Assembly: GCA_016795485.1 (NCBI GenBank)
Contig: JAEUHM010000019.1
Span: forward strand, 62,001 to 126,000
Direction: 5' to 3'
Length of the DNA: 64,000 bases
Source of the DNA: Verrucomicrobiaceae bacterium
GTDB lineage: Bacteria > Verrucomicrobiota > Verrucomicrobiia > Verrucomicrobiales > Verrucomicrobiaceae
The notes below the pieces were generated by a model. It saw only the letters and a program-made list of their open reading frames with translations. It was not told where the DNA came from and made no database searches. Positions 61,849-64,000 of the stretch are shown here, piece after piece. Both the position numbers and the translations under genes were made by a program. Positions within the stretch are counted from its first letter, which is position 1, and each line of letters opens with the position of its first letter.

Positions 61849-63156
61849 ATGAAACAAGAACTCGCCTCCGCACTTCTCCGCTCAGGAGAGATTACTCGTC
61901 GCGATTTTGCGGCCAAAACAGCATCCTCCATGCTTGGAGTTGGTCTGCTAGGCAACTTCGCTTCTAACGCTGCTCGTGCAGCATTTGAGGGCTCCTCCAA
62001 GCTTCGCCAGGTCGCAACGGCAAAAAATGTGATCTACCTCTACATGAGCGGCGGCCAGTCCCACATGGACACTTGGGATCCTAAAGAAGGAGTGGAGACA
62101 GCCGGCCCAACAAAGCCCATCAAGACAAGTGCTGATGGAGTGCGCGTCTCCGAGTATTTGCCGCTGACAGCCAAGCAGATGCATCACGGCACAGTGATCA
62201 ACTCACTGACGTCCACCCAAGGCGCTCACGAGCAAGGCAACTACATGATGCACACCAGCTACGAGTTGCGTGGCACGATCCGACATCCAGCCATGGGTGC
62301 TTGGCTAAACGTGTTCCAGGGCGGGGGCAATACCACTCTGCCGAACTTTGTTTTTATCGGTAATGATAGTCGTCACCCTGGTGCAGGCTTCTTCCCTGCG
62401 GCTCACAGCCCCTTGTATGTGAACAATCCCGAAAACGGCCTCAAGAACATTCGCTCGAGCGTTCCTGAAGATAAGTTCATGAAGCGCATGGCTCTCGCCG
62501 ATGAACTAGATAAGGATTTCCGCGCCACTTTCCCTCATCGCAACGTTAAGGCCTACGCTGACATGTATGATGATGCCATGGCCATGATGAAGTCTGAGGA
62601 CCTGAAGGCATTTGATCTCACTCAGGAAGCTCCAGATGTGCGTGCTGCCTATGGGAGAGAGGCATTCGGTCAAGGCTGCCTGCTCGCACGTCGCCTTGTT
62701 GAGCGCGGAGTGCGTTTTGTCGAGGTTTCTCTCGGCGGATGGGACACACACAACGCCAACTTCGTTCGTGTGCCCGAGCTCTGCGATACTTTGGATAAGG
62801 GACTCGCATCTCTTATCGCAGATCTCAACTCCCGTGGCCTTCTTGAGGAAACGCTAGTCGTTCTGACTTCCGAGTTTGGTCGTACACCCGACATCAACCA
62901 AAACGTCGGTCGTGACCACTATCCGAAAGCCTTCTCCGCTGCGATGTTTGGCGGTGGTGTCCGTGGCGGTTATGTCTATGGCAAGACGGACAAGGAAGGT
63001 CGGGAAGTGGTGGAGAATAAGGTCAAGATTCAGGACTTCAACGCCTCCATCGGTTATGCTCTGGGCCTGCCGCTTGACCAAGTGGTGTTCAGCCCAAGCA
63101 AGCGGCCGTTCACAGTGGCCGACAAAGGTCAGCCACTGACCGACATCTTTGCCTAA
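61849..63156 (+). CDS. DUF1501 protein, Tat-exported, partner of the second PSD1 gene
   Basis: Protein of 435 residues with a twin-arginine signal (ITRRDFAAKTASSMLGVGLLGNFASNAARA, about residues 15-44). DUF1501 blocks: YLYMSGGQSHMDTWDPKE, SLTSTQGAHEQGNYMMHTS, GVRFVEVSLGGWDTHN, and VVLTSEFGRTPDIN. It follows the PSD1 gene by 42 bp and probably shares its transcript. It is shorter than the DUF1501 proteins elsewhere in the window (470 and 475 residues). No classic sulfatase Cys is present. Function unknown. Confidence 0.9.
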   Translation: MKQELASALLRSGEITRRDFAAKTASSMLGVGLLGNFASNAARAAFEGSSKLRQVATAKNVIYLYMSGGQSHMDTWDPKEGVETAGPTKPIKTSADGVRVSEYLPLTAKQMHHGTVINSLTSTQGAHEQGNYMMHTSYELRGTIRHPAMGAWLNVFQGGGNTTLPNFVFIGNDSRHPGAGFFPAAHSPLYVNNPENGLKNIRSSVPEDKFMKRMALADELDKDFRATFPHRNVKAYADMYDDAMAMMKSEDLKAFDLTQEAPDVRAAYGREAFGQGCLLARRLVERGVRFVEVSLGGWDTHNANFVRVPELCDTLDKGLASLIADLNSRGLLEETLVVLTSEFGRTPDINQNVGRDHYPKAFSAAMFGGGVRGGYVYGKTDKEGREVVENKVKIQDFNASIGYALGLPLDQVVFSPSKRPFTVADKGQPLTDIFA

Positions 63157-63232
63157 TCGGCAATTGGCTACAGACTCAAACTTGCGAACGGCCATGGAAA
63201 CATGGCCGATTTGCTTTCAAGGACGCTGACGA

Positions 63233-64000
63233 CTATTTGAGCGCCGCTTCGATCGCTTCTTTTAGCTCTGCAGCTGATGGCTCAACGTCCGGTTCAAACT
63301 TTTTGATCTCTGCGCCATTTTTGCTGACCAGAAACTTGGTGAAGTTCCATCCAACGCTCCGACCGTCAGATGTAAGGGCGGCAAAGAGTGGATGAGGACT
63401 GCCGGACGTAATGGTCACCTTTTCTGTTAGTGGAAAGGTGACGTTGTAGCTGCTTGAACAAAATGTTTTGATTTCCTCTGCCGTACCAGGCTCCTGACCG
63501 CCGAAATCATTGCACGGAACACCCACTACCACGAGACCTTTGTCTTTGTATTCCTTCCAGATGGCCTCCAGACCGGAGTATTGACCGGTGTAGCCGCACT
63601 GGCTTGCCACGTTGACGATGAGATACGCTTTGCCGTTCAACTCGGCGAGTGAGGTATCTTTTCCGTCGATATTTTTTATGGGCAGAGTGAGGAGGGTCGG
63701 CATGGGGGTCTTTTCGGTGGTTGATTGAGCATTTTCTTCGGTAGCAATGGCGGTCAGCTTCTCCCGCATAAAGGTCTGTCTGTCTGTAGGGCTCATCTGA
63801 CTCATCGCCTCCCGTGACTTTTGAAGGGTTTCCTTGAACTTGGCTTTTCCCGCCTCTGACAGCTTATTAAACAAGCTGATGTTGTGGTCACCCGGACCAC
63901 GTTGGGCTGCGGCGGCTTTGGAAGTCTCTTTTCGGAAGAACGATTGCCGATCCTCCTCAGTCATCGTCTTCAAGGTATCGCCGTGCTGTTGAATGAATGC
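63233..64000 (-). CDS. Glutathione peroxidase family protein, 5' end outside the window
   Basis: The catalytic C-terminal part (about 160 residues) matches the glutathione peroxidase/thioredoxin-fold family: NVASQCGYTGQYSGLEAIWKEY carries the peroxidatic Cys in place of Sec, followed by VVVGVPCNDFGGQEPGTAEEI and a WNFTKFLV block with the conserved Trp and Asn. It would reduce peroxides. The N-terminal 95 or so residues visible are not part of the GPx domain: they contain two related segments, TMTEEDRQSFFRKE and QMSPTDRQTFMREK, that look like helical repeats. The reading frame stays open to the right edge, so the start is outside the window. Minus strand, 77 bp from the convergent DUF1501 gene. 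Confidence 0.85.
   Translation of the reverse strand, partial: AFIQQHGDTLKTMTEEDRQSFFRKETSKAAAAQRGPGDHNISLFNKLSEAGKAKFKETLQKSREAMSQMSPTDRQTFMREKLTAIATEENAQSTTEKTPMPTLLTLPIKNIDGKDTSLAELNGKAYLIVNVASQCGYTGQYSGLEAIWKEYKDKGLVVVGVPCNDFGGQEPGTAEEIKTFCSSSYNVTFPLTEKVTITSGSPHPLFAALTSDGRSVGWNFTKFLVSKNGAEIKKFEPDVEPSAAELKEAIEAALK

Noticed and set aside
1-64000. Mobile elements, CRISPR arrays or prophage
   Set aside because: No transposase, integrase, terminal inverted repeats or regularly spaced repeats were seen on either strand.

Overview
The window looks like part of a chromosome from the Verrucomicrobiota, probably close to Verrucomicrobium/Prosthecobacter. This is inferred from family content: many exported sulfatases, DUF1549/DUF1553 (PSD1) proteins paired with Tat-exported DUF1501 proteins, planctomycete-type cytochrome domains, DUF3500, and a TGTTC-N4-GAACA box in front of recA, the form I recall being described for verrucomicrobial LexA. 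No rRNA, tRNA, insertion sequence, phage gene or CRISPR array was recognised.

Layout. 0.2-7.6 kb is a five-gene sulfatase island. 7.6-16 kb holds hpt, a small lipoprotein, an SGNH-like/MBOAT O-acylation pair, pdxH, a DUF255 thioredoxin-fold protein and an orphan DUF1501 gene. 16.3-19.6 kb holds a probably abundant outer-membrane barrel protein, a DUF3500 protein and a triple-LysM protein. 19.6-26 kb is the nuoI-J-K-L-M-N operon of complex I (minus strand). 26-31.7 kb holds small lipoproteins, tsaD, an EEP-family hydrolase, gpmI and glpX. nuoD sits alone at 31.8 kb, followed by the agmatine-to-putrescine pair and recA. 36.7-41.3 kb is a PSD1-DUF1501 pair. 41.3-51.4 kb holds a membrane-anchored unknown, a small membrane protein, a DD-carboxypeptidase, aroD, a polyprenyl-P sugar transferase, an MFS transporter, priA and a pilin-like protein. 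51.5-55.1 kb holds a secreted BSP-type peptidase and an NsrR regulator-HPP protein-exported globin group. 55.1-63.2 kb holds a sulfatase, a beta-helix protein and a second PSD1-DUF1501 pair. A glutathione peroxidase gene runs off the right edge.

Regulation is the most interesting layer. Two identical palindromes matching the Rex (NADH/NAD+ sensor) operator lie exactly 53 bp upstream of nuoI and of nuoD, each followed by similar promoter-like hexamers, so a physically split complex I may be co-controlled by redox state. Two related 11-1-11 palindromes matching the NsrR (nitric oxide sensor) operator lie in the nsrR-HPP intergenic region and upstream of an exported YHS-truncated globin fusion, which suggests a compact nitrite/NO defence module. 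recA carries a LexA-type box overlapping a second palindrome.

The sulfatases, beta-helix protein, PSD1/DUF1501 proteins and ACS-type MFS transporter fit a lifestyle based on degrading sulfated polysaccharides. Complex I, the agmatine pathway, GpmI and GlpX are housekeeping metabolism. Many starts have no recognisable Shine-Dalgarno sequence, so start choices rest mainly on signal peptides, family N-termini and overlaps.
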